Below, piece by piece: positions 24,024 to 33,640 of a stretch of DNA of 64,000 nucleotides. Both the position numbers and the translations under genes were made by a program. Each line of letters opens with the position of its first letter. Positions within the stretch are counted from its first letter, which is position 1. The notes beneath the pieces were generated by a model. It ran no database searches, was not told where the DNA came from, and worked only from the letters and a program-made list of their open reading frames with translations. Source of the DNA: Amycolatopsis vastitatis (lineage in GTDB: Bacteria; Actinomycetota; Actinomycetes; Mycobacteriales; Pseudonocardiaceae); the NCBI RefSeq assembly GCF_002234595.1, contig NZ_NMUL01000045.1, forward strand, positions 1-64,000, in the 5' to 3' direction.

Positions 24024-25154
24024 CTTTGCCGCGTAGGTCCAGAACTCGCGCATCAGCGGGGTCGGCTCCGGGCCGGTCAGCTCGACCTGGGTGAGCAGGA
24101 CCGTGACCGTGCCCGTCGACGGGACCAGGTGCCAGGCCGTTCCCGCGCCGCCGATCCAGCCGTAGCGGCCGGGCACCTCCCAGGGTTCCTTCGCGTCGAT
24201 GTCGACCGAGCCGCCGAACCCCCAGCCCTGGCCGTGCAGGAACGGCCGCCCAGCTTCGCGCTGGGCCGGCGTCAGGTGGTCGGTGGTCATCCGGTGCACC
24301 GACTCCGGCGTCAGCAGGCGGTGGCCGCCCGCGGTGCCTTCGTCCCGCAGGAACCGGGCGAACGCGAGCAGGTCGCCCGCCGTCGAAACGAGCCCGCCGC
24401 CCCCGGACGGGAACGGCGGCGGGCCGCTCCACCGGCCCTCCGGCGAGTCGATCAGCCGGAGCCCCTCCTCGCCGCGGCGGTACGCGCTGGTGAACCGGCC
24501 CAGCGCGGCGGTGGGCACGGCGAACCCGGTGTCCGCCATGCCGAGCGGCTCGAACAGCTGCTCCGCCAGGAACTCCGGCAACGGACGGCCCGACACCCGC
24601 GCGACCAGCACGCCCTGGAGGTCCGAGCCGGTGTCGTAGAGCCACGCCTCGCCCGGCTGGTGCAGCAGCGGCACCTGCGCCAGGGCCGCGAGCCACTCGT
24701 CCGGCGCCATCGCCCGGGGTGACGCGGCCGGGTGCCCCAGGACCTGGAGCAGCAGGTCGACCGCGGGCAGCGTCATGTCCGCCGCGAGGCCGTACCCGCA
24801 GCGGAAGGTCAGCAGGTCTTCGACCGTGATCGGGCGGAGCGCCGGCACCACGTCGTCGACCGGCCCGGACGGCGTCCGGACGACCAGCGGCGAGGCCAGC
24901 TCCGGCAGCCACCGCGCGACCGGGTCGTCCAGGGCCAGTTCGCCTTCGTCGACGAGCAGCAGGACCGCCGCGGCGGTGATCGGCTTGGTGAGCGACGCGA
25001 TGCGGAACAGCGAATCCCGCGCCATCGGCACGGTCCCCCCGGCGTCGGCCGAGCCGACGGCCGCGGCTTCGACCTGCTCGCCGTGCGCGACCAGGGCCAC
25101 CGCCCCCGGCACGTCGCCGATGTGCCTTGCCAGCACTTCGTTCAACGCGGTCAC
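24018..25154 (-). CDS. Serine hydrolase, beta-lactamase/esterase class C family
   Basis: A 378-residue penicillin-binding-like hydrolase. SLTK (residues 54-57) supplies the nucleophilic serine and lysine. The tyrosine motif is YDTGS near residue 183, and GWGFGGSVDI and YGWIGGAG lie in the C-terminal half. There is no signal peptide, so a cytoplasmic esterase or amidase role is more likely than antibiotic resistance. The GTG at 25154 is 3 bp from the stop of the upstream acyltransferase gene, suggesting one transcript. Confidence 0.82.
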   Translation of the reverse strand: MTALNEVLARHIGDVPGAVALVAHGEQVEAAAVGSADAGGTVPMARDSLFRIASLTKPITAAAVLLLVDEGELALDDPVARWLPELASPLVVRTPSGPVDDVVPALRPITVEDLLTFRCGYGLAADMTLPAVDLLLQVLGHPAASPRAMAPDEWLAALAQVPLLHQPGEAWLYDTGSDLQGVLVARVSGRPLPEFLAEQLFEPLGMADTGFAVPTAALGRFTSAYRRGEEGLRLIDSPEGRWSGPPPFPSGGGGLVSTAGDLLAFARFLRDEGTAGGHRLLTPESVHRMTTDHLTPAQREAGRPFLHGQGWGFGGSVDIDAKEPWEVPGRYGWIGGAGTAWHLVPSTGTVTVLLTQVELTGPEPTPLMREFWTYAAKP

Positions 25155-25156
25155 GC

Positions 25157-27838
25157 TCAGTCCAGGGGGTTGATCGCGCGCAGCCGTCGCGGGCCGGTGT
25201 CGGGCCGCGACGGCGGTGCCCCCAGCACCAGGCGCGCGTTGGCGACGAAGGCGCCGTCCGGCGACGCCAGGATCGGGTCCAGCACGAGCGAGCGCACCTC
25301 CGGGTTGTCCTCCGCGAGCGTGGCCACGCGCAGCACGGTGTCCTGCAGCGCGGCGAGGTCGGCGGGCTCGTCGCCGCGGTAGCCGGTGAGCAGCGGCGCC
25401 GTCCGCGGCTCGCGCAGCAGGGTCGCGGCGTCGACGTCGGTGAGCGGCACCGCGCGGTAGGCGCGGTCGCCCAGCAGTGTGCTGACCAGCCCGGACAGCC
25501 CGAACGACACGAGCGTGCCGAACGACGGGTCGTCCTGCAGCCCGATCACGCACGACAGGCCCTTCGGGGCCATCCGCTGGACGTAGACGTCGTCGTCGCC
25601 GGAGACCTCGCGCAACGTCTCGTACGCGGTGCGCACGGCATCCTCGGACGCCAGGTCGAGCCGCACGCCCGCCAGGTCGGGACGGCCGCGCAGCCGTTCG
25701 TCGACCGCCTTGAGCGTCACCGGGTAGCCCAGCTCGCCCGCCGCCGCGACCGCGTCGTCCACAGTGGACACGATGCGGAACGGGACGACGTCGATGCCGT
25801 AGCAGCCCAGCAACCGCACGACGTCGGCGTCCGACAGCAGCGTCGTCTTGCCGCTCTCGCTCTCCAGCAGCTCGCGCACGAGCCCCTGCGCCTGCTCGGT
25901 GTGGATCCCGGCCGGCCGCACCAGCGTGCCCTGCGGGCGCTGCCGCCAAGCCGCGTACCGGATGACCCGGGCGAGGGCGTTCACCGCGCGTTCCGGGCTG
26001 GGGTACGACGGGATCGATCCGCGCGTCGGCACGCCGTCACCGGACAGGACGGCCAGTTCGTCCGGAACGCCTTCGGCGGCGAGGAACGTCGAGACGATCG
26101 GCTTGCGCTGCCCCAGTTCCACGACGGTCTCCCGCAGGGCGCGCGCGTACGCGGTGCCGGGAATCGCCACCGGCGGCGCGAACACGACGACCAGTGCGTC
26201 GGTCTCCGGCGAGGTGAGGGCCTCGCGGACCGCCTTGGCGAACTCCTCCGGCGGTGCCTGCGGGCCGACGTCCACCGGGTCCGACGCCAGCCGCAGCCCC
26301 TGCATCCGCGCGGTGTCGGCGGCCAGCAGCCCGATCGCACTGGAGTTGCCGACGATGGCGACCCGCGGCCCGGCGGGCAGCGGCTGGTGCGCGAAGACGA
26401 GCGCGGTGTCGAACAGCTGCGCCAGCGACTCCACCCGCACGACGCCGGCGTGCTCGAACAGCGCCTGGACGCTGGCTTCGTCGATCTCGGTCGACGTCGC
26501 CGCCAGCTGCGGGCGGACCGCGTGCCGCCCCGACTTCACCGCGACGATCGGCTTCGTCCGCGCGAGCCGGCGGGCCAGCCGCGCGAACTTGCGCGGGTTG
26601 CCGAAGGACTCCAGGTACAGCAGCACGAGGTCGGTGTCCGGGTCGGTCTCCCAGTACTGGAGGAGGTCGTTGCCGGAGACGTCGGCGCGGTTGCCCGCCG
26701 AGACGAACGTCGACAGGCCGAGCCCGCGTGCTTCGGCGTCGGCGAGGATCGCCGTGCCCAGCGCGCCGGACTGGCAGAAGAACCCGGTGCGGCCGCGGCC
26801 GGGCAGCCGCGGCGCGAGCGTGGCGTTCAGCCGGATGCCGGGCGCGGTGTTCAGCACGCCGAGCGCGTTCGGGCCGACCACGCGCATGCCGTGCGCCCGC
26901 GCCTCCCCGACCAGCCGCAGCTCGGCGTGCAGGCCGTGCGCGCCCGCCTCGGCGAACCCGCCCGAGACGATCAGCAGGGTCTTCACGCCCTTCGCCAGGC
27001 AAGCGTCCAAAACGGACTCGACGGCCTCGGCGGGCACCGCGACGACGGCCAGGTCGACCGGGTCCGGGATGTCGAGCACCGACGGGTACGCGCGGACCCC
27101 GCGGACCGAGCGGTGCTCCGCGTTGACCGGGTAGACGGTGCCGGTGAACGCGGCGGCCAGCAGGTTCACGAAGGCCACGTGGCCGACCTTGCCCGGCTCG
27201 GTGGAGGCCCCGATCACCGCGACCGAGGACGGGTGCAGCAGGTTGTGCACGCTGCGCGCCTCGGCCGCCTGCTCCCGCGAGCGCGCGACGGCGAGGGACT
27301 CCTCGGTCGGGTCGATGTCGAACTCCAGGTGCAGCACGCCTTCTTCGATCGCCCGGCTGACCTGGTACCCGGCGTCGCGGAAGACCCGCACCATGGCGGC
27401 GTTCTCGGCCAGTACCTCGGCGACGAACCGGCGCAGCCCGCACTCCGACGCGGCCGCGGCGAGGTGTTCCAGGAGGATCGAGCCGAGCCCGCGGCCCTGG
27501 TGCGCGTCGCTCACGACGAACGCGACCTCCGCCGACGGCCCGTCGTCGAGGCGTTCGTACCGGCCCACCGCGACGATGTCGTCACCCAGGAACGCGGCGA
27601 ACGCGACCCGGTCGTGGTGGTCGACCGTGGAGAACCGCTTCAGGTCCTTCTCCGGGATCCGCGGGTAGGCACCGAAGTAGCGGAAGTAGCGCGTGCGCTC
27701 GGAAAGCTTCGCGTGGAAGGCGACCAGGCCGTCGGCGTCGGTGGGCACGATCGGGCGCAGGTGGACGGTGCCGCCGTCGGACAGCACGACGTCGGCCTCC
27801 CAGTCGCGGGGGTAGTCGAAGGGGTCCCGTCCGGCCAT
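25157..27838 (-). CDS. Protein lysine acyltransferase PatA-like (GNAT fused to degenerate NDP-forming acyl-CoA synthetase)
   Basis: An 893-residue fusion. The N-terminal GNAT domain (about residues 20-165) has the acetyl-CoA loop QGRGLGSILLEHL. It is followed by an NDP-forming acyl-CoA synthetase-like region: CoA-binding fold (VAVIGASTEPGKVGHVAF), ligase fold (FCQSGALGTAIL, AGNRADVSGNDLLQYW) and ATP-grasp region. Where active synthetases have the catalytic SHTGALAG histidine, this protein reads AATSTEIDEAS (near residue 450), so the synthetase part is probably regulatory, as in Pat/YfiQ enzymes that acylate AMP-forming acyl-CoA synthetases. A deacetylase gene is 2 bp upstream, giving an opposing pair. 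Confidence 0.85.
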   Translation of the reverse strand: MAGRDPFDYPRDWEADVVLSDGGTVHLRPIVPTDADGLVAFHAKLSERTRYFRYFGAYPRIPEKDLKRFSTVDHHDRVAFAAFLGDDIVAVGRYERLDDGPSAEVAFVVSDAHQGRGLGSILLEHLAAAASECGLRRFVAEVLAENAAMVRVFRDAGYQVSRAIEEGVLHLEFDIDPTEESLAVARSREQAAEARSVHNLLHPSSVAVIGASTEPGKVGHVAFVNLLAAAFTGTVYPVNAEHRSVRGVRAYPSVLDIPDPVDLAVVAVPAEAVESVLDACLAKGVKTLLIVSGGFAEAGAHGLHAELRLVGEARAHGMRVVGPNALGVLNTAPGIRLNATLAPRLPGRGRTGFFCQSGALGTAILADAEARGLGLSTFVSAGNRADVSGNDLLQYWETDPDTDLVLLYLESFGNPRKFARLARRLARTKPIVAVKSGRHAVRPQLAATSTEIDEASVQALFEHAGVVRVESLAQLFDTALVFAHQPLPAGPRVAIVGNSSAIGLLAADTARMQGLRLASDPVDVGPQAPPEEFAKAVREALTSPETDALVVVFAPPVAIPGTAYARALRETVVELGQRKPIVSTFLAAEGVPDELAVLSGDGVPTRGSIPSYPSPERAVNALARVIRYAAWRQRPQGTLVRPAGIHTEQAQGLVRELLESESGKTTLLSDADVVRLLGCYGIDVVPFRIVSTVDDAVAAAGELGYPVTLKAVDERLRGRPDLAGVRLDLASEDAVRTAYETLREVSGDDDVYVQRMAPKGLSCVIGLQDDPSFGTLVSFGLSGLVSTLLGDRAYRAVPLTDVDAATLLREPRTAPLLTGYRGDEPADLAALQDTVLRVATLAEDNPEVRSLVLDPILASPDGAFVANARLVLGAPPSRPDTGPRRLRAINPLD

Positions 27839-27840
27839 GG

Positions 27841-29010
27841 TCAGTCCCTGGGATCGTCCGGGTCGAGGCCGTGCAGGGGGAAGACGGCGCGGCGCGTGTC
27901 CCGGACGGCGACGTCGACCGGGTCGTCCTCGCCGTCGCCCCACGGCTTGAACTCCGTGTCGCGGTCGTCGGTCATCGCGTGCGGCAGCTCGGCGTGCGGG
28001 GCGGCCTGGCTCACCGCGGAGATCCAACCGGGCGGCAGCGGCGTCGCCGGGTCGACATCCCGGTCGAGGACGGTGGCGATCAGGTGCGTCCAGGATCGGG
28101 GAACGACCCGGATCAGCTGGTAGCCCCCGCCCCCGACGGCGATCCACTTGCCGCCCGCATAGGTCTCGGCGAGGTCGCGCAGGGTGGCGTAGATGGTGCG
28201 GTGCCCGTCGACGCTCAGCGAGAGGTCGGCCAAGGGGTCTTCTTCGTGCGAGTCGACACCGCACTGGGTGAAGAGGAGTTGCGGTTCGAAGTCGGCGAGC
28301 AGGGAGGGCACGACGGCGTTGAAGGCCCGCAGCCACCCGGGATCCCGGGTGCGCGGCGGCAGCGGCAGGTTGACGGCGGTGCCGTCGGCCTTCCCGCGGC
28401 CGGTCTCGGCGGAGTAGCCGGTGCCCGGCCAGAGCGTGAAGGGGTGCTGGTGCAGGGAGATGGTGAGGACGCGCGGGTCGTCGTAGAAGGCGGCCTGGAC
28501 GCCGTCGCCGTGGTGGACGTCGGTGTCGATGTAGGCGATGCGCTCGAAGCCGTGGTCGAGCAGCCACGAGATGGCGACGGCGCAGTCGTTGTAGACGCAG
28601 AAGCCGGACGCCTGGTCGCGCATGGCGTGGTGCAGTCCCCCGGCGATGTTGACCGCCCGGGTGGCCTCACCCTCGGCGATCTTCCGGGCGGCGAGCAGCG
28701 TCGACCCGACGACGAGAGCGGAGGCGTCGTGCATGTCGGAGAAGACGGGGTTGTCGGCGGTCCCGAGCCCGTGCCCGACATCCCACCCGACGAGCGGCGC
28801 CTCCCGCACGGCGGCGAGGTATTCGGGGGCGTGGATCCGGAGGAGCTCCTCGTCCCCGGCAGACGTCGGGACGAGCAGTTCGACGCCGTCGAGCACGCCG
28901 AGCTCGGTGGCCAGCCGGACGGTGAGCTCCAGCCGGACGGGGTTGAACGGGTGCTCCCCGCCCAGGTCGTAACCCAGCAGGGCGCGGTCCCAAACGACGG
29001 CCGGCGACAT
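27841..29010 (-). CDS. acuC: Histone-deacetylase-family lysine deacetylase AcuC
   Basis: A 389-residue zinc deacetylase. Active-site features are GGLHHAM (H127-H128), IDTDVHHGDG (metal ligands D164 and H166), SLHQHPFTLWPGTG, the CGVDSHEEDPL loop and the terminal VGGGGYQL tyrosine. AcuC enzymes remove acyl groups from lysines of acyl-CoA synthetases; the PatA-like acylase directly downstream supports that role. The start at 29010 is 7 nt after a TAGAGT -10 element (29018-29023), so translation is probably leaderless. The open frame continues upstream only through the repeat array. Confidence 0.88.
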   Translation of the reverse strand: MSPAVVWDRALLGYDLGGEHPFNPVRLELTVRLATELGVLDGVELLVPTSAGDEELLRIHAPEYLAAVREAPLVGWDVGHGLGTADNPVFSDMHDASALVVGSTLLAARKIAEGEATRAVNIAGGLHHAMRDQASGFCVYNDCAVAISWLLDHGFERIAYIDTDVHHGDGVQAAFYDDPRVLTISLHQHPFTLWPGTGYSAETGRGKADGTAVNLPLPPRTRDPGWLRAFNAVVPSLLADFEPQLLFTQCGVDSHEEDPLADLSLSVDGHRTIYATLRDLAETYAGGKWIAVGGGGYQLIRVVPRSWTHLIATVLDRDVDPATPLPPGWISAVSQAAPHAELPHAMTDDRDTEFKPWGDGEDDPVDVAVRDTRRAVFPLHGLDPDDPRD

Positions 29011-29142
29011 ACGCCCGACTCTAGTGCCGATCGCGCAAATGCGTGGACTCGAAGAGCCGGATCCTGGTTCCCGGCCCGGTGCACCCGCGCGATCATGGCG
29101 GCGACGGCACCCCGGGTGGTCCTGCTCCACGGCGGCGGCCGA

Positions 29143-29372
29143 TCGGCAGTACGCGGCCAAGTCGGCAGTGCGCGGCCGGGTCGGCGGTGCCCGGCCCCAC
29201 CGGCAGTGCCCGGCCAGGTCGGTGGCGCGCGGCCGGGTCGGCAGTGCGCGGCTCGATCGGGCCGCGCGCAGCCCCACCAGCAGCGCGCAGCCCGATCGGC
29301 AGCGCGCGACCCCACCGGCAGTGCCCGGCCGGGTCGGTGACGCGCGGCCCCACCAGCAGCGCCCGACCCCGG
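29143..29372. repeat. Array of about twelve 19-bp tandem repeats in a 469-bp gene-free region
   Basis: The gap 29011-29479 contains no credible gene. From 29143 the sequence is built of units close to TCGGCAGTGCGCGGCCGGG, alternating with a variant CCGGCAGTGCCCGGCCAGG; two units are 20 bp long. The period is not a multiple of three, and the units differ by substitutions rather than codon-wise, so this is not protein repeats. It lies upstream of acuC and downstream of the sulfurtransferase. There are no spacers, which excludes CRISPR. Confidence 0.8.
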
Positions 29373-29479
29373 CGGCTCGCCGATGCGAGTCGCCCGGCCG
29401 GAACCTTCCCCGGTCCAGCCGCCGCCAGGCGCGCGCTGGAATTGTCCCGGTTCCGAGGTGGCTCGGGCAGCTCCGCGGG

Positions 29480-30325
29480 TCAGCCCGGAAGGGTGCCCGT
29501 CGCCGCCGGGCGGTCCGGGTTGCGGGACCAGTGGGACCACGAGCCCGCGTACAGCCCCGCGCCCGGGTGACCCGCCAGCTCCAGGGCCAGCACGACCGAA
29601 CTGGCCGTGACCCCCGAACCGCAGTACGCGCCGACCGGCTCGCCCGGGCGCAGGCCCAGGTCCGCGAACCTCGCCGCCAGCTGCTCCGGCGTGCGCCAGC
29701 GGCCGTCGTCGTCGGTGTGCCCCGCGAACGGGGCGTTCACCGCGCCCGGGATGTGCCCCGCGCGCGGGTCGACCGGCTCGGTCTCGCCCGTGTAGCGCGG
29801 GTTCGCCCGGGCGTCGAGCAGCAGGCCGTCGCGGGCCAGCGCGGCCGCCTCGTCCGCGTCGAGGACCGGCATCGCGCCCGGCCGGACCGTGATGTCGCCC
29901 GGCTCCGGGTGCACTTCGTCTGTGCTCACCGGGTGACCGCCGGCCGTCCACGCCGCGTAACCGCCGTCGAGCACCGCCACCTCTTCGTGGCCGGCCCAGC
30001 GCAGCAGCCACCACGCCCGCGCCGCCACCGAGCCGTCGGCGTCGTCGTAGGCCACCACCGGGGCACCCGCCCGCACTCCGGCCGCGCGGAGGTCGCGCTG
30101 CAGGTCGGCCGGGTCGGGCAGCGGGTGCCTGCCGCCCTCGCCCGACTCGCCGGCGAGCACCCGGTCGAGGTCGGCGAACACGGCGCCGGGCACGTGGCCC
30201 GCCCGGTAGGACTCGGCGCCGGGCGGGCCGGCGAGCCGCCAGCGGACGTCGAGGACGACGGGCCGGTCCCCGGCCGGGCCGGCCAGCGCGGCGGCGAGGT
30301 CGGTGGTGCTGATCAGCGGACGCAT
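29480..30325 (-). CDS. Sulfurtransferase, rhodanese / 3-mercaptopyruvate type
   Basis: A 281-residue tandem rhodanese. The inactive N-terminal domain (VVLDVRWRL, YRAGHVPGAVFADLD) is followed by the catalytic domain (LLLDARANPRYTGE, GHIPGAVNAPF). The active loop AYCGSGVTAS near residue 234 has the CGSGVT pattern of mercaptopyruvate sulfurtransferases rather than the CRxGxT of thiosulfate enzymes. The ATG at 30325 follows GGGAGG. It is divergent from ideR. SseA and CysA2 of mycobacteria are relatives. Confidence 0.85.
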   Translation of the reverse strand: MRPLISTTDLAAALAGPAGDRPVVLDVRWRLAGPPGAESYRAGHVPGAVFADLDRVLAGESGEGGRHPLPDPADLQRDLRAAGVRAGAPVVAYDDADGSVAARAWWLLRWAGHEEVAVLDGGYAAWTAGGHPVSTDEVHPEPGDITVRPGAMPVLDADEAAALARDGLLLDARANPRYTGETEPVDPRAGHIPGAVNAPFAGHTDDDGRWRTPEQLAARFADLGLRPGEPVGAYCGSGVTASSVVLALELAGHPGAGLYAGSWSHWSRNPDRPAATGTLPG

Positions 30326-30394
30326 GCCTCCCATCTTCCAGCGGCCGCACACCCGGCCGCGCCGGGGTGCGGACATATCCCCCACCGGCGAGTT

Positions 30395-30486
30395 GTTACC
30401 GATCCGGCCAAAAGCAGGCCGTCCCCCGCTCGGCACGTAACCGTCGCCACGAAGTCTTCGGCCGTGGCTGTGGTCGGATCGGTAAC
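30395..30486. promoter_or_regulatory. Widely spaced inverted 12-bp sites between the sulfurtransferase and ideR
   Basis: GTTACCGATCCG (30395-30406) and its exact reverse complement (30475-30486) lie 80 bp apart, centre to centre, in the 241-bp divergent intergenic region. A regulator binding both could loop the DNA or act on each promoter separately. The cognate factor is unknown. Confidence 0.5.
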
Positions 30487-30566
30487 CATCGGCGCCGTAT
30501 CCCCGGCGCCCGCCGCCGCAGCCAGGGCCAACGACTACGATGAGCAACGCGGACGAAGGGGACAGC

Positions 30567-31252
30567 GTGAACGATCTCATCGACACCACCGAGATGTACT
30601 TGCGTACGATCTACGAGCTCGAAGAAGAGGGTGTCGTTCCGCTACGCGCCCGTATCGCCGAGCGCCTGCAGCAGAGCGGCCCGACGGTGAGCCAGACCGT
30701 CGCCCGGATGGAGCGCGACGGGCTGGTCGTGGTCGCCGACGACCGGCACCTCCAGCTGACCGACCACGGCCGCGAACTGGCCATCGCGGTGATGCGCAAG
30801 CACCGCCTGGCCGAACGCCTCCTCGTCGACGTGATCGGGCTCGAGTGGGAGCACGTGCACAACGAGGCGTGCCGGTGGGAGCACGTGATGAGCGAGGCCG
30901 TCGAGCGCAAGCTCGTCAAGCTGCTCGACCACCCGACCACCTCCCCCTACGGCAACCCGATCCCCGGCCTCGACAAGCTGGGCGACGGCGATCCCGCCCC
31001 GCCCGCGGAAGCCGACCTCGTCCGGCTCGACGAGTTCGCCCGCACCGGCGGCGGCCGGGTCGAGATCCGGCGCATCGCCGAGCACGTCCAGCTGGACGAG
31101 TCGCTGATGACCGAGCTCAAGTCGGTCGGCATCGTGCCGGGCGGCACGGTCACCGTCGGCAAGGCCAACGGCGGCACCATCGAGGTCACCGGCGGGGACA
31201 CCACCGCCCAGGTCGCCAGCTCCGCGCTGCACGCCGTCCTGGCGCAGGCCCG

Positions 31253-31256
<4 letters not shown>
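30567..31256 (+). CDS. ideR: Iron-dependent repressor IdeR/DtxR
   Basis: A 229-residue metal-dependent repressor. The winged HTH (RIAERLQQSGPTVSQTVARM) is followed by a dimerisation domain and an SH3-like C-terminal domain. The DtxR metal ligands are all present at the usual numbers when the GTG at 30567 is residue 1: M10, H79, E83, H98, C102, E105 and H106. That numbering and an AAGGGG ribosome-binding site favour this start over the ATG at 30540. It should repress siderophore and iron uptake genes. It overlaps galK by 4 bp. Confidence 0.92.
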
Positions 31257-32437
<1,181 letters not shown>

Positions 32438-32536
32438 CGCCGCGCGGGTCCGCTCGGGGCAACCCCCGCGCGGACCCGCGCGTCGCCAAGGGGGAAGACT
32501 GTGGTGCACAGTCACCCTCGGCAGAAAGGCCTGGAT

Positions 32537-33526
32537 GTGTCGGAGCAGAGCAACGCCCTGAAGCTGGTCGTCACGGGCGGAGCCGGGTACGTCGGCAGTG
32601 TCTGCGCCGCCCGGCTGGTCGAAGCCGGGCACCAGGTCACGGTGGTCGACGACCTGTCCACCGGGCACGCCGACGCCGTCCACCCGGACGCGCGGTTCAT
32701 CGAGGGCGACGCCGCCGAGGTGGCGGGCAGCCTGCTGCGCGAGGGCTTCGACGGCGTGCTGCACTTCGCGGCCAAGTCGCTGGTCGGCGAGTCGATGACG
32801 GATCCGGCGAAGTACTGGGAAGGCAACGTCGTCACGTCGTTGCGCCTGCTGGAAGCGATGCGGGAGCACGGCACGCCACGGCTGGTGTTCTCCTCGACCG
32901 CGGCGACCTACGGCGAGCCGGAGCAGTCGCCGATCCCGGAGTCGGCGCCGACCCGGCCGACCAACACCTACGGCGCCACGAAGCTCGCCATCGACCACGC
33001 GATCACCAGCTTCGCCGGCGCCCACGGCCTGGCCGCGGTCAGCCTGCGCTACTTCAACGTCGCCGGCGCCTACGGCACCTTCGGCGAACGCCACGCCACG
33101 GAAACCCATGTCATCCCTCTCGTCCTCCAGGTCGCCTCGGGCGACCGTGAGCGCATCCAGATCTTCGGCGACGACTACCCGACGCCGGACCACACCGCGG
33201 TCCGCGACTACATCCACGTCGTGGACCTCGCGGACGCGCACCTGCTGGCGCTCAAGCACGCCACCGCCGGCGCGCACCGCATCTACAACCTGGGCAACGG
33301 CACCGGGTTCTCCGTTCTCCAGGTGATCGAGGCCTGCCGCGAGGTCACCGGCCACCCGGTACCGGCCGCGGTGGCCCCGCGCCGCGCGGGCGACCCGTCG
33401 GTGCTCGTGGCGGCCAGCGACCGGGCCCGCGAGGAACTGGGCTGGAAGCCGGAACGCACCGAACTGACGGGAATCGTGCGCGACGCCTGGGAATTCACCC
33501 AGGCACGGCGCACGGCCCAGGGCTGA
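32537..33526 (+). CDS. galE: UDP-glucose 4-epimerase
   Basis: A 329-residue extended SDR interconverting UDP-glucose and UDP-galactose. GGAGYVGS (NAD binding), FAAKSLVGES, the catalytic SSTAATYG and YGATK, and RYFNVAGA are all present. The GTG at 32537 is chosen because AAAGG stands 8 nt upstream; an earlier in-frame GTG at 32501 is possible. A galE gene downstream of a DtxR-type gene is also known from corynebacteria, here with galK between them. Confidence 0.9.
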   Translation: MSEQSNALKLVVTGGAGYVGSVCAARLVEAGHQVTVVDDLSTGHADAVHPDARFIEGDAAEVAGSLLREGFDGVLHFAAKSLVGESMTDPAKYWEGNVVTSLRLLEAMREHGTPRLVFSSTAATYGEPEQSPIPESAPTRPTNTYGATKLAIDHAITSFAGAHGLAAVSLRYFNVAGAYGTFGERHATETHVIPLVLQVASGDRERIQIFGDDYPTPDHTAVRDYIHVVDLADAHLLALKHATAGAHRIYNLGNGTGFSVLQVIEACREVTGHPVPAAVAPRRAGDPSVLVAASDRAREELGWKPERTELTGIVRDAWEFTQARRTAQG

Positions 33527-33533
33527 GCCGGAC

Positions 33534-33565
33534 AGCACGGGCGGGCTTCGCGGCCTGCCCGTGCT
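33534..33565 (+). terminator. Terminator hairpin after galE
   Basis: AGCACGGGCGGGC (33534-33546) pairs with GCCTGCCCGTGCT (33553-33565) around a 6-nt loop with one G-T pair. It starts 8 bp after the galE stop. Confidence 0.75.
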
Positions 33566-33640
33566 CACGACGGACCGTCCTTCGCGACACCGCACGGCTG
33601 ACACGCCCCGGGGAAATCCGCCGCCACCAAGGGAACCCCC

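Noticed and set aside
24018..25154. True beta-lactamase (resistance gene)
   Set aside because: There is no signal peptide and the tyrosine motif is YDT rather than YxN, so a cytoplasmic esterase-like enzyme is more likely.
29143..29372. CRISPR array
   Set aside because: Units are contiguous and degenerate without unique spacers, and no cas genes are present.
29011..29480. N-terminal extensions of AcuC and of a galK-frame protein through the 19-bp repeats
   Set aside because: Translations of the repeat region change character with frame and carry no family similarity; both genes have good starts at 29010 and 31253.
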